From assembly GCA_037446165.1 (NCBI GenBank), contig JBBIJC010000001.1:26335-90334 (forward strand): 64,000 nucleotides of DNA, in the 5' to 3' direction. The stretch is from Parasulfuritortus sp037446165. GTDB taxonomy: Bacteria; Pseudomonadota; Gammaproteobacteria; Burkholderiales; Thiobacillaceae. The position numbers were made by a program, and so were the translations under genes. The notes under the pieces were generated by a model. That model made no database searches, had not been told where the DNA came from, and saw only the letters and a list, made by a program, of their open reading frames with translations. This document shows, piece after piece, positions 16,533 to 24,561 of this stretch (position 1 is its first letter; each line of letters starts with the position of its first letter).

Positions 16533-16925
16533 ATGATTGGCAACTTTTACTATGGCACCGGTCGTCGCAAGAGTTCCGTGGCCCGCGTTTTCCTGAAGAC
16601 CGGCTCCGGCAAGATCGTCGTGAACGGCAAGCCCCTGGACGAATACTTCGCCCGTGAAACCGGTCGCATGATCGTGCGTCAGCCGCTCAAGCTGGTTGAC
16701 CGCGAGACCAGCGTCGACATCATGGTCAATGTTCATGGTGGTGGCGAGTCCGGCCAGGCCGGTGCCGTCCGTCACGGCATCACCCGCGCCCTGATCGAGT
16801 TTGATGCCGGCTTCAAGCCGCCGCTCAAGGCCGCTGGCCTGGTTACTCGCGATGCCCGCGAGGTCGAACGCAAGAAGGTCGGTCTGCGTAAGGCTCGCCG
16901 GCGCAAGCAGTTCTCCAAGCGTTAA
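16533..16925 (+). CDS. rpsI: 30S ribosomal protein S9
   Basis: S9 reaches the P-site tRNA with its C-terminal tail. The 130-aa protein has YYGTGRRKSSVARVFLK, GGGESGQAGAVRHGI and the conserved ending RRRKQFSKR. GAGGA precedes the ATG. A strong intrinsic terminator follows the stop, closing the ribosomal operon. Confidence 0.98.
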   Translation: MIGNFYYGTGRRKSSVARVFLKTGSGKIVVNGKPLDEYFARETGRMIVRQPLKLVDRETSVDIMVNVHGGGESGQAGAVRHGITRALIEFDAGFKPPLKAAGLVTRDAREVERKKVGLRKARRRKQFSKR

Positions 16926-16940
16926 TTCGCTTGTACGAAG

Positions 16941-16967
16941 AAGGCCGCCGGCAAGGCGGCTTTTTTT
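16941..16967 (+). terminator. Rho-independent terminator after rpsI
   Basis: GCCGCC (16944-16949) pairs with GGCGGC (16955-16960) around a five-base loop and is followed by seven T residues. Confidence 0.9.
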
Positions 16968-17015
16968 ATGGTCAGCGGCTATCATCGCGAAACCGATTTT
17001 TCGAGAGGAAAACAC

Positions 17016-18044
17016 ATGATCAAGGCAGGTATCGTTGGCGGAACCGGCTACACCGGGGTGGAATTGCTCCGCTTGCTGGCCCAGCATCCCGAGGTCGAAG
17101 TCACGGCGATCACGTCCCGGAAGGAAGCCGGGATGAAGGTGGCGGAGATGTTCCCGTCCCTGCGTGGTCGGGTCGATCTGGCCTTCAGTACGCCGGACGT
17201 GGCGCCGCTAAAGTCCTGCGATGTGGTGTTCTTCGCCACGCCCAACGGTGTGGCCATGCAGCAGACCCGGGAGTTGCTTGAAGCGGGGGTCAAGGTCATC
17301 GATCTGGCTGCCGATTTCCGTATCAAGGACATCGAGATCTGGTCCAGGTGGTATGGCATGGAGCATGCCTGTCCGGACCTGGTGGCCGAAGCGGTTTATG
17401 GCCTGCCCGAGATCAATCGGGACCAGGTCAAGGGCGCCCGTCTGATTGCCAACCCGGGTTGCTATCCAACGGCGGTGCAACTGGGCTTTCTGCCCTTGGT
17501 CGAGGCCGGCGTAATCGATACCAGCTGGATGGTGGCGGATTGCAAGTCGGGTGTATCCGGCGCGGGTCGCAAGGCCGAAATCGGCGCCCTGTATGCCGAG
17601 GCCAGCGACAACTTCAAGGCCTACGCGGTGGCAGGCCACCGGCATCAGCCGGAGATTCGTCAAGGACTGAGCCGCATGGCCGGTCATGACGTCGGTTTGA
17701 CCTTCGTGCCGCATTTGCTCCCGCTGGTTCGCGGCATCCATGCGACCCTGTATGCGAAACTGACCAAGGATGTCGATTTGCAGGCCTTGTTCGAGCAGCG
17801 CTATGCTGGCGAATACTTCGTCGATGTGCTGCCCGCCAAGGGCCACCCGGAAACCCGCTCGGTGCGCGCTTCGAACCTGTGCCGGATCGCCGTGCACCGG
17901 CCCCAGGGCAGCGATACCGTGGTGGTGCTGTCGGTGATCGATAACCTGGTCAAGGGCGCCTCGGGCCAGGCGGTGCAGAACATGAACATCCTGTTTGGCC
18001 TGCCGGAGGCCATGGGTCTGACGCAGATACCCGTCTCGCCCTGA
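17016..18044 (+). CDS. argC: N-acetyl-gamma-glutamyl-phosphate reductase ArgC
   Basis: ArgC reduces N-acetylglutamyl phosphate to the semialdehyde with NADPH in arginine synthesis. The 342-aa protein begins with the nucleotide loop GIVGGTGYTGVELLRLL and carries the catalytic Cys149 in IANPGCYPTA. The HRHQPEI and TFVPHLLPLVRGI segments are standard for the long form. ATG 17016 has GAGAGGA at 17003-17009; an in-frame ATG at 16968 falls in the preceding terminator. erpA follows with its own promoter. Confidence 0.96.
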   Translation: MIKAGIVGGTGYTGVELLRLLAQHPEVEVTAITSRKEAGMKVAEMFPSLRGRVDLAFSTPDVAPLKSCDVVFFATPNGVAMQQTRELLEAGVKVIDLAADFRIKDIEIWSRWYGMEHACPDLVAEAVYGLPEINRDQVKGARLIANPGCYPTAVQLGFLPLVEAGVIDTSWMVADCKSGVSGAGRKAEIGALYAEASDNFKAYAVAGHRHQPEIRQGLSRMAGHDVGLTFVPHLLPLVRGIHATLYAKLTKDVDLQALFEQRYAGEYFVDVLPAKGHPETRSVRASNLCRIAVHRPQGSDTVVVLSVIDNLVKGASGQAVQNMNILFGLPEAMGLTQIPVSP

Positions 18045-18073
18045 TTGACTAGAATCAGATTAGTCGAGATAAT
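18045..18073 (+). promoter_or_regulatory. Sigma-70 promoter of erpA with inverted repeat in the spacer
   Basis: TTGACT (18045-18050) and GATAAT (18068-18073) are separated by 17 bases, immediately after the argC stop. TTGACTA (18045-18051) and TAGTCGA (18061-18067) are near-perfect inverted half-sites nine bases apart, overlapping the -35 box. This looks like an operator. An iron-sulfur regulator such as IscR would be logical, but the spacing does not match the E. coli type-1 site. Confidence 0.65.
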
Positions 18074-18102
18074 TAATCAACTATTTATTTGGAGCATACA
18101 AA

Positions 18103-18453
18103 ATGAACGCTGCCACTGAAATGCCTACCCCCTTCAGCTTTTCCGACAGTGCCGCCAACAAGGTCAAGGAACTGATCGTCGAAGAAGGCAATCCCGAACT
18201 GAAACTGCGCGTCTTCGTGACTGGCGGTGGCTGTTCCGGCTTCCAGTACGGTTTCACCTTCGACGAAGTGCAGAACGACGACGACACCACCATGGTCAAG
18301 AACGGCGTTACCTTGCTGATCGACTCGATGAGCATGCAATACATGATGGGTGCCGAGATCGACTACACCGAAGGCCTGGAAGGTGCCCAGTTCGTCATCC
18401 GCAACCCCAACGCCGTGTCCACCTGCGGCTGCGGTTCATCCTTCTCCGTTTAA
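18103..18453 (+). CDS. erpA: Iron-sulfur cluster insertion protein ErpA
   Basis: ErpA is an A-type carrier that delivers Fe-S clusters to apoproteins. IspH and LipA, encoded elsewhere in this window, are typical clients. The 116-aa protein has the three ligand cysteines in GGGCSGFQYGF and STCGCGSSF at the C terminus. The spacing and the acidic FDEVQNDDDT segment fit ErpA better than IscA. It has its own promoter and terminator. Confidence 0.92.
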   Translation: MNAATEMPTPFSFSDSAANKVKELIVEEGNPELKLRVFVTGGGCSGFQYGFTFDEVQNDDDTTMVKNGVTLLIDSMSMQYMMGAEIDYTEGLEGAQFVIRNPNAVSTCGCGSSFSV

Positions 18454-18472
18454 CCGGTACAGGATCAGGCCG

Positions 18473-18498
18473 GGGCGGCGCAAGCCGCCCTTGTTGTT
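18473..18498 (+). terminator. Intrinsic terminator after erpA
   Basis: GGGCGGC (18473-18479) and GCCGCCC (18484-18490) form a seven-base-pair stem with a GCAA tetraloop, then TTGTTGTTT. The T tract is interrupted. yacG starts only four bases later. Confidence 0.65.
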
Positions 18499-18501
18499 TA
18501 T

Positions 18502-18696
18502 ATGAGCGAAAAATACAAGATCGTGGCCTGCCCCACCTGCGGGAAGTCAGTGGAATGGCGGCCGGAGAATAAATTCCGCCCGTTCTGCTCCGAGCGCTGC
18601 AAGCTGATCGACCTGGGTGAATGGGCTGCCGAGAAATACAAGGTTCCAGCCGAGGGCAGTTTGTCCGAGGATGAGCTGGGGGAAGACAAGTACTGA
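18502..18696 (+). CDS. yacG: DNA gyrase inhibitor YacG
   Basis: YacG is a small zinc protein that binds GyrB and inhibits gyrase. The 64-aa product has the four-Cys zinc site CPTCGKS...FCSERC and the SERCKLIDLGEWAAEKY helix. The tail is acidic. No Shine-Dalgarno sequence is visible because the start abuts the erpA terminator hairpin, so it is probably poorly translated from read-through RNA. Confidence 0.9.
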   Translation: MSEKYKIVACPTCGKSVEWRPENKFRPFCSERCKLIDLGEWAAEKYKVPAEGSLSEDELGEDKY

Positions 18697-18771
18697 CACG
18701 GCTGAGCTAGAATCTCTCCATTAACGGCAAGGCCAGTAGCGGCATGCCGGAATAATTAAGGGAGAGAAACC

Positions 18772-19617
18772 ATGGGAATCCGTCTTGTCGGCGTCTGCCT
18801 GGCGTCGTTTTTTCTGGCCATGCCGGTCATGGCTGCCTCCGAGGCTGCACCGGCCCTGGTCCTGGCCGAGGTCTACCGCAACTCGATTGATCCGGCCGCG
18901 TACTGGCTGAGCGAAAAACTCGACGGCGTACGTGCCTATTGGGACGGCAAGCAACTCTATTTCCGCAGTGGCCATCTGGTGCCCGCGCCGGCCTGGTTTA
19001 CCCGCGATTTCCCCGCCGTACCCATGGATGGCGAACTCTGGCTCGGACGAAACACATTCGAACGCCTGTCAGGCATCGTCCGCAAGACCGAACCGGTCGA
19101 CGCGGAATGGCGGCAGGTCCGCTACATGCTGTTCGAACTGCCCGGTGCGGGGGGAACGTTCACCGCACGCAAGGATAGCCTGGCCCGACTGGTCGAACAG
19201 GCCGGCATCCCCTGGCTGCAGGCAGTCGAGCAGTACCGGGCGGGCGATCGTAAAACCCTCCTGGCAGATTTGGACAAGGTGGTTGCGGCGGGCGGCGAAG
19301 GTCTCATGCTGCACCGTGCCGATGCGTATTATTCAACCGGGCGGAGCGACGATCTGGTCAAGCTGAAGCCCTTTCTGGACCGCGAGGCCAGAGTGGTCGC
19401 CCACCTGCCGGGCGAAGGCCGGAACACGGGTCGGCTGGGTGCGCTGCTGGTGGAGGATGAAAATGGCCGCCAATTCCGTATCGGCACCGGGTTCAGCGAT
19501 GCCCAGCGCGAAAATCCGCCACCAGTCGGGAGTCTGGTGACTTATCGATATCGGGGCCTGACCGCCAAGGGCTTGCCGCGTTTCCCGGTCTTCCTGCGGT
19601 TACGCGAGGTTTTTTAA
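18772..19617 (+). CDS. Secreted minimal ATP-dependent DNA ligase (Lig E type)
   Basis: A 281-aa ATP-dependent DNA ligase with a signal peptide (MGIRLVGVCLASFFLAMPVM, then AAS). Motif I with the adenylated Lys is in SEKLDGVRAYWDG, and motif IV is GGEGLMLHRADAYY, motif V DLVKLKP. A C-terminal OB domain follows, with no extra DNA-binding domain. This is the Lig E layout of bacteria such as Haemophilus and Neisseria, where the enzyme works in the periplasm and may act on incoming DNA. GGGAGAG precedes the ATG. The last four bases overlap the convergent glycosylase gene. Confidence 0.88.
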   Translation: MGIRLVGVCLASFFLAMPVMAASEAAPALVLAEVYRNSIDPAAYWLSEKLDGVRAYWDGKQLYFRSGHLVPAPAWFTRDFPAVPMDGELWLGRNTFERLSGIVRKTEPVDAEWRQVRYMLFELPGAGGTFTARKDSLARLVEQAGIPWLQAVEQYRAGDRKTLLADLDKVVAAGGEGLMLHRADAYYSTGRSDDLVKLKPFLDREARVVAHLPGEGRNTGRLGALLVEDENGRQFRIGTGFSDAQRENPPPVGSLVTYRYRGLTAKGLPRFPVFLRLREVF

Positions 19618-20225
19618 CTGAAAGTGCTGCGCCAGGCCGGATGCTCCGCGATCAGGTGCAATGCCTGCTGGAGCAGGGTTTTGCCAGGCTCCATCTTGAA
19701 CCAGGTCGACAGGCCGGACGGGTGGGGCAGGGGAATCGCCACCATCTCCCGACCCAGATAGACAACCCGGTGCACCTGGCCGATTACATCGTCGAGGCGC
19801 GGCGCCTTCAGCATCTGGGCAATGGCGAGCTTGCCGACTGGAATGACAAGCTCAGGCCGCAGGATTTCGGTTTCGTGGTGCATCCATTCAGTGCAATGAG
19901 CGATTTCTTCGCGGTTGGGTACCCGGTCGCCGCCATTCGGATTCTTGCCCGGAAAGCAGCGACAGACAGCGGCCATGTAGACGTGGGAGCGGAAGGTCTC
20001 CTCGTCGACGCCGATGGTTTGGTACCACTTGAACAGGGTCTTGCCGGCCGTCCAGGCGAAAGGCTGGCCCAGCTTGCCTTCGTAGGGGCCTGGGGCCTGG
20101 CCGATCTGGAGGATTTTCGAGGCGACCGGGCGGCCCAGGATCACCGGGCCGATCATCTCCGGGCAGCGGGTGCACTGGCTCAGCCTGGCCTGATGGGCCC
20201 TGAGCCGCGCCCCGATTTGCGACAT
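19614..20225 (-). CDS. Uracil-DNA glycosylase superfamily protein
   Basis: A 203-aa protein of the family 4/5 uracil-DNA glycosylase group. It shows CTRCPEM at the N terminus, the catalytic-loop sequence IGQAPGPYEGKLGQPF, CRCFPGKNPNGGDR, and the C-terminal PHPSGLSTW motif. Cys residues in the first and third of these could hold a [4Fe-4S] cluster, as in family 4 enzymes. The GQAPG in place of GEAPG suggests a subfamily with altered specificity. Its start overlaps the rpiA stop by one base. Confidence 0.82.
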   Translation of the reverse strand: MSQIGARLRAHQARLSQCTRCPEMIGPVILGRPVASKILQIGQAPGPYEGKLGQPFAWTAGKTLFKWYQTIGVDEETFRSHVYMAAVCRCFPGKNPNGGDRVPNREEIAHCTEWMHHETEILRPELVIPVGKLAIAQMLKAPRLDDVIGQVHRVVYLGREMVAIPLPHPSGLSTWFKMEPGKTLLQQALHLIAEHPAWRSTFS

Positions 20226-20884
20226 CAGCGCTTCAGCGTCTTCACGCCTTCTGGTGTGCCCATCAGGCAGACATCGGCGCCACGACGGGCGAACAGGCCG
20301 ACCGTGACCACACCGACGATCTGGTTGATCTCGGTTTCCATGGCGACCGGGTCGAGGATGCTCATGCCGTGCACGTCGAGGATGACGTTGCCGTTGTCGG
20401 TGGTGAAGCCGTTGCGCAGAACCGGATTGCCGCCCATCTTGACCAGTTGGCGGGCGACATAGGAACGGGCCATGGGGATGACCTCGACCGGCAGCGGGAA
20501 CTTGCCCATCACATCGACCAGCTTGCTCTGGTCGACAATGCAGACGAATTTCTTGGCGCAGGCGGCGACGATCTTCTCACGGGTCAGCGCGCCGCCGCCG
20601 CCCTTGATCATGGCCATGTGCGGAGTGATCTCGTCGGCGCCGTCGACATAGACTTCCATCTCGCCGGCCTCGTTCAGGTCGATGACCTGGATGCCGTTTT
20701 TCTTGAGCCGCTCGGCAGTGGCGACCGAGGAGGCCACGGCGGCGTCGATCTTGCCCTTGATATGGGCCAGCTCGTCGATGAAGAAATTGGCGGTGGAGCC
20801 GGTGCCGACCCCGATGATGCCGGCCGGTACATGTTCGATCGCGGCACGGGCCACGGCTTGTTTCATTTCGTCCTGAGTCATCAT
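20225..20884 (-). CDS. rpiA: Ribose 5-phosphate isomerase A
   Basis: RpiA interconverts ribose 5-phosphate and ribulose 5-phosphate, which also feeds KdsD and, in an autotroph, the Calvin cycle. The 219-aa protein has IIGVGTGSTANFFIDEL, the VDGADEI catalytic segment and IKGGGGALTREKI. The start at 20884 gives the exact E. coli length; the upstream extension is not family-like. It is divergent from ilvA, and translation is coupled to the glycosylase downstream (TGATG). Confidence 0.95.
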   Translation of the reverse strand: MMTQDEMKQAVARAAIEHVPAGIIGVGTGSTANFFIDELAHIKGKIDAAVASSVATAERLKKNGIQVIDLNEAGEMEVYVDGADEITPHMAMIKGGGGALTREKIVAACAKKFVCIVDQSKLVDVMGKFPLPVEVIPMARSYVARQLVKMGGNPVLRNGFTTDNGNVILDVHGMSILDPVAMETEINQIVGVVTVGLFARRGADVCLMGTPEGVKTLKR

Positions 20885-20954
20885 GGCTTTTTCTTTCAAG
20901 TTCTTCGCGAAAGCCCGAGAATAGCGGGGTTTCATGACGCGATCAAACCGGCCA

Positions 20955-22463
20955 ATGACCGACTATCTGGAAAAAATACTGCTCGCCCGCGTCTACGATG
21001 TCGCGGTGGAATCCAATCTCGATGCAGCGCCCAATTTGTCCAGGCGGATCAACAACCACGTCTGGCTGAAACGCGAGGACATGCAGCCGGTGTTCTCCTT
21101 CAAATTACGCGGCGCCTACAACAAGATGGCCCACCTGACCAAGGCGCAGTTGAAGAAGGGCGTGGTCGCGGCCAGCGCCGGCAACCACGCCCAGGGTGTA
21201 GCCCTGGCGGCCCAGGTGCTGGGTTGCGAGGCCACCATCGTCATGCCGGCCACCACGCCGGCGATCAAGGTCGATGCCGTGGCCAAACGGGGCGCGAATG
21301 TGGTCCTGGTGGGCGATTCCTACGACGACGCCTACCAGCACGCCATGACCATCGTCCGGAAGGAGAAGAAGACCTTCGTCCATCCCTATGACGACCCGGA
21401 CGTGATCGCCGGCCAGGGCACCATCGCCATGGAACTGCTGCGCCAGGCGCGCGAGCCGATCGATGCCATCTTCGTGCCGGTCGGCGGCGGCGGCCTGATC
21501 GCCGGCATCGCCGCCTACATCAAGCGGCTGAAGCCGGAGATCAGGATTATCGGGGTCGAACCGGAAGAGGCCGACGCCATGGCCCGTTCACTGTGCAAAA
21601 AGGAGCGGGTGACGCTGGCCAATGTCGGCATCTTCGCCGACGGCGTCGCGGTCAAGCAGGTCGGCGAGGAGACCTTCCGGCTCTGTCAACTGTATGTCGA
21701 CGAGGTGATCCGGGTCGACAACGATGCCATCTGCGCCGCGATCAAGGACGTGTTCGAGGACACCCGCTCCATTCTGGAACCGGCTGGCGCGCTCGGCGTG
21801 GCCGGCCTCAAGGCCTGGGCGGCACGCGAGAAGGCGAAGGGCAAGAACCTGGTCGCCATCGCCTCCGGCGCCAACATGAACTTCGACCGACTGCGCTTCG
21901 TCGCCGAGCGGGCCGAGCTGGGCGAAAAGCGCGAGGCCGTGCTGGCCGTGGCGATCCCCGAGAAGCCGGGCAGCTTCAAGACCTTCTGCTCACTGATCGG
22001 CGGCCGGGTGATCAGCGAGTTCAACTACCGCTTTGCCGATCCCAAGGTGGCGCATGTCTTTGTCGGCATCCAGGTCCACAACCGGGCCGAGGTCGACAAG
22101 CTGATCGTCGCACTCAACAAGCATGAGCTGCCGGTGCTGGACCTGACCGACAACGAGATGGCCAAGCTGCACATCCGGCACATGGTGGGCGGCCGTGCGC
22201 CGCAGGTGAAGGACGAGGTGATCTACCGCTTCGAATTCCCGGAGCGGCCGGGCGCGCTGATGAAATTCCTCAACAGCATGAGCCATAACTGGAACATCAG
22301 CCTGTTCCACTACCGCAACCACGGCGCCGACTACGGCCGGGTGCTGTGCGGCGTGCAGGTGCCGGCGGCGGAGAAGGCGGAGTTCCAGAAATTCCTGGAT
22401 GGCCTCGGCTACCGCTATTGGAACGAGAGCCGGAATCCGGCCTACAAATTATTCCTGAAATGA
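20955..22463 (+). CDS. ilvA: Threonine ammonia-lyase, biosynthetic (IlvA)
   Basis: IlvA deaminates threonine to 2-oxobutanoate, the first step of isoleucine synthesis. The 502-aa protein has the PLP lysine in FSFKLRGAYNKMA, the glycine loop VPVGGGGLIAGIA, and two C-terminal ACT-like domains (about 325-500) that give isoleucine and valine control. I use the ATG at 20955 (MTDYLEKILLARVYDVA); an ATG seven codons earlier is possible. A bidirectional terminator follows the stop at once. Confidence 0.95.
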   Translation: MTDYLEKILLARVYDVAVESNLDAAPNLSRRINNHVWLKREDMQPVFSFKLRGAYNKMAHLTKAQLKKGVVAASAGNHAQGVALAAQVLGCEATIVMPATTPAIKVDAVAKRGANVVLVGDSYDDAYQHAMTIVRKEKKTFVHPYDDPDVIAGQGTIAMELLRQAREPIDAIFVPVGGGGLIAGIAAYIKRLKPEIRIIGVEPEEADAMARSLCKKERVTLANVGIFADGVAVKQVGEETFRLCQLYVDEVIRVDNDAICAAIKDVFEDTRSILEPAGALGVAGLKAWAAREKAKGKNLVAIASGANMNFDRLRFVAERAELGEKREAVLAVAIPEKPGSFKTFCSLIGGRVISEFNYRFADPKVAHVFVGIQVHNRAEVDKLIVALNKHELPVLDLTDNEMAKLHIRHMVGGRAPQVKDEVIYRFEFPERPGALMKFLNSMSHNWNISLFHYRNHGADYGRVLCGVQVPAAEKAEFQKFLDGLGYRYWNESRNPAYKLFLK

Positions 22464-22488
22464 AAAAAGGCCCGAATGGGCCTTTTTT
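22463..22488. terminator. Bidirectional terminator between ilvA and the DUF2892 gene
   Basis: Six A residues plus GGCCC pair with GGGCC plus six T residues around a GAAT loop. The A and T tracts make it work for both converging genes. Confidence 0.9.
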
Positions 22489-22503
22489 CAGAACTATGCC
22501 GGA

Positions 22504-22692
22504 TTACTTCTTCGGGCAGGTGCTCATGCCCAGCAGCGGGTACAACGGGCAGAACTTGATCAGGCCGGTGGCCAGGGGAACGATGCCGATCCAGGTCCAG
22601 GGCGTGCCCATCCCGGCGATGGCGGCACCAATCAAAGCCAAGCCAACAACAATACGCAGAATACGATCAATACCGCCGACGTTTGCATTCAT
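22504..22692 (-). CDS. DUF2892 small inner-membrane protein
   Basis: A 62-aa protein of the DUF2892 (YgaP membrane-domain) family, with MNANVGGIDRILRIVVGLAL and two membrane helices. The end CPLYPLLGMSTCPKK has the family's cysteines. AAGGAG before the ATG is strong. It lies downstream of, and on the same strand as, a Crp-family regulator gene. Unlike YgaP it has no rhodanese domain. Function is unknown; sulfur or nitrosative stress roles are proposed for relatives. Confidence 0.85.
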   Translation of the reverse strand: MNANVGGIDRILRIVVGLALIGAAIAGMGTPWTWIGIVPLATGLIKFCPLYPLLGMSTCPKK

Positions 22693-22784
22693 GTCTTAAC
22701 TCCTTCAGGTGGTTGAGCGCCGCACTGGCGTGCGACATGGGGCGAAGATTACTCCAGCCGGTTGGCGATCGTCGGTGACTTTTG

Positions 22785-23447
22785 TTACCGAGGCGATGCG
22801 GAAATGGCGCGCAGGCTTTCGGCATCGAGGATTTCCACCCGTTCTCGGCCGAGACGGATCAGGCCCTGCTCTTCAAACTGTTTCAACAGTCGGCTGACAA
22901 TCTCGCGCACGCTGCCTAGTTCGTCGGCCAGTTGCTGGTGCGAGCCCAGGGCCAGCGGCGCGCGCGCGGCGAGCAGCGCCGCCAGACGCTGGTCCAGCTT
23001 GCGGAAGGAGATTTCCTCGACCAGTTGCATCAGCCCGGACAGGCGCTCGCCAAACAAGTGGAAGACCGACTGGCGGAAGGCGGGCAGGCTCTCGGTCAAT
23101 TCCAGAAACAGGGGCCGGGGCAGGGCCAGGGCGGTGATCTCGGTTTCAGCGATGCCGGTGGCCGGGTAGGCGTCGCCGCCCAGCAGACAGCTGACCGTGA
23201 CGATGCAAAGCTCGCCGGGGTTGACCCGGTACAGGCTGATCTCGCGGCCATTGTCGGCCCGCTTGAACACCCGGATGGAGCCGGAGATGACCAGCGGCAA
23301 CGCCTGGCAGGCATTGCCGGTGTCGAACAGCAGGGTGCCGGGCGGTGCGGTTATGGCGATGGCCTGCTGCGCGACCTGCGCGGCCAGACCGGGCGAGAGA
23401 TCAGTCAGGATCGGGCAGTGCAACATGAGTTGAGCAGTATCGGTCAT
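22785..23447 (-). CDS. Crp/Fnr family transcriptional regulator
   Basis: A 220-aa regulator with an N-terminal cyclic-nucleotide-binding-like beta roll (about 10-120), a long dimer helix, and a C-terminal HTH with the recognition segment HQQLADELGSVREIVSRLLK. The stretch GELCIVTVSCLLGGDAYPA has two Cys residues, but the N-terminal Cys cluster of FNR is absent, so oxygen sensing through a [4Fe-4S] cluster is unlikely. I start it at the ATG at 23447; the longer frame is not family-like. It is divergent from panD. The DUF2892 gene 92 bases downstream is a plausible target. Confidence 0.85.
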   Translation of the reverse strand: MTDTAQLMLHCPILTDLSPGLAAQVAQQAIAITAPPGTLLFDTGNACQALPLVISGSIRVFKRADNGREISLYRVNPGELCIVTVSCLLGGDAYPATGIAETEITALALPRPLFLELTESLPAFRQSVFHLFGERLSGLMQLVEEISFRKLDQRLAALLAARAPLALGSHQQLADELGSVREIVSRLLKQFEEQGLIRLGRERVEILDAESLRAISASPR

Positions 23448-23554
23448 GCGGGCAATGTTAGCGCGGCCACAGGCTTGCCGCCAGCGCCTGGAGCGGCTTC
23501 GAAGGTATTGGTTATATTGAAATTTTTGTGTATTCCCGGTTTGCCTCGCGTGGG

Positions 23555-23560
23555 TATAAT
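23555..23560 (+). promoter_or_regulatory. Likely -10 box of panD
   Basis: A perfect TATAAT lies 31 bases before the panD start. No good -35 hexamer is seen at the right distance, so an activator may be required. The divergent Crp-family gene is a candidate. Confidence 0.4.
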
Positions 23561-23591
23561 TCGCGCCCCGATCCCTCCAGGCGGCCTTGCC

Positions 23592-23972
23592 ATGCAACGC
23601 ACCCTACTCAAATCCAAGCTGCACCGCGTTCACACGACTGCGTCGGAGTTGAACTACGAGGGCTCGTGCGCCATCGACGAGTTGCTTCTGGAGGCGGCCG
23701 ACATCCGCGAATACGAGCAGATCGACATCTACAACGTCAACAATGGCGAGCGTTTCACCACCTACGCCATCAAGGGCCAGCGCGGCAGCGGCATGATCTC
23801 GGTCAACGGCGCGGCGGCGCGCAAGGCGGCGGTGGGCGATCTCCTGATCATTGCGACCTACGCCAGCTATGCCGAGATCGAGCTGGCCAAGTATGAACCG
23901 AAGCTGGTCTACGTCGACGACAAGAACCGGATCAAGCGGATCGGTTCGGAGATTCCGGCTCAGGCCGCCTGA
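23592..23972 (+). CDS. panD: Aspartate 1-decarboxylase PanD
   Basis: PanD makes beta-alanine from aspartate for pantothenate and CoA. The 126-aa proenzyme has the self-cleavage site Gly24-Ser25 in NYEGSCAID, which creates the pyruvoyl group, plus NNGERFTTYAI and NGAAARKAAVGD. ATG 23592 gives the normal length; the long upstream frame is antisense to the Crp-family gene. Its last 41 bases overlap the convergent ampD gene. Confidence 0.95.
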   Translation: MQRTLLKSKLHRVHTTASELNYEGSCAIDELLLEAADIREYEQIDIYNVNNGERFTTYAIKGQRGSGMISVNGAAARKAAVGDLLIIATYASYAEIELAKYEPKLVYVDDKNRIKRIGSEIPAQAA

Positions 23973-24504
23973 TCCGATCCCAATCAAAACACGGTCCGGG
24001 GTCGGTCTTCCGGCCTGGCGCGATGTCGGAGTGGCCGACAATGGCCTGGATCGGATAGCGCCGGCGCAACACCTCGATCAGCCCGTTCAGACACCCATAT
24101 TGAGCCTCGGTGAAGGGCGTGTCGTCGGTGCCTTCCAGTTCGATCCCGATCGAAAAATCGTTGCAGCGTTCCTGTCCGTTCCAGCTTGATGCCCCGGCGT
24201 GCCAGGCACGCTGCCCGGCAGGGACAAACTGGATCAGTTCGCCGTCGCGGCGGATGAAGAAGTGGGCCGAGACGCGCAGGTCCTTGATGGCTTGGTAATA
24301 AGGGTGGGCGGTCGGATCGAGCCGGTTGGTGAACAGCTCGATGACGCCGTTGCCGCCAAATTCGCCGGGCGGCAGGCTGATGTTGTGGATGACCAGCAGG
24401 CTGATCAGGGTGCCTGACGGCCGGTCGTCGAAATTGGGCGACACGACGTGCCGGCTGTTGCCCAGCCAGCCAGCCTCGTCGAATTCCCGATCCGTATTCA
24501 CCAT
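23932..24504 (-). CDS. ampD: 1,6-anhydro-N-acetylmuramyl-L-alanine amidase AmpD
   Basis: AmpD splits the peptide from anhydro-muropeptides in cytosolic peptidoglycan recycling. The 190-aa zinc amidase has the ligand His in LLVIHNISLPPGEFGG, the WHAGASSW segment, and the last His/Asp pair in GHSDIAPGRKTDPG. The start at 24504 (MVNTDREFDEAGWL) is chosen on family length; an ATG at 24522 is possible. The 41-base overlap with panD changes only the tail. Confidence 0.93.
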   Translation of the reverse strand: MVNTDREFDEAGWLGNSRHVVSPNFDDRPSGTLISLLVIHNISLPPGEFGGNGVIELFTNRLDPTAHPYYQAIKDLRVSAHFFIRRDGELIQFVPAGQRAWHAGASSWNGQERCNDFSIGIELEGTDDTPFTEAQYGCLNGLIEVLRRRYPIQAIVGHSDIAPGRKTDPGPCFDWDRIRRPEPESPNRSA

Positions 24505-24561
24505 CCGGCCATTATCCCGCATCGAGTTGATAAAATGGCAGGTCAATCATTGGGGTGCGCC

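Noticed and set aside
18045..18073. Canonical IscR type-1 box at erpA
   Set aside because: The half-sites are nine bases apart, more than the E. coli consensus allows, so only a generic operator is claimed.
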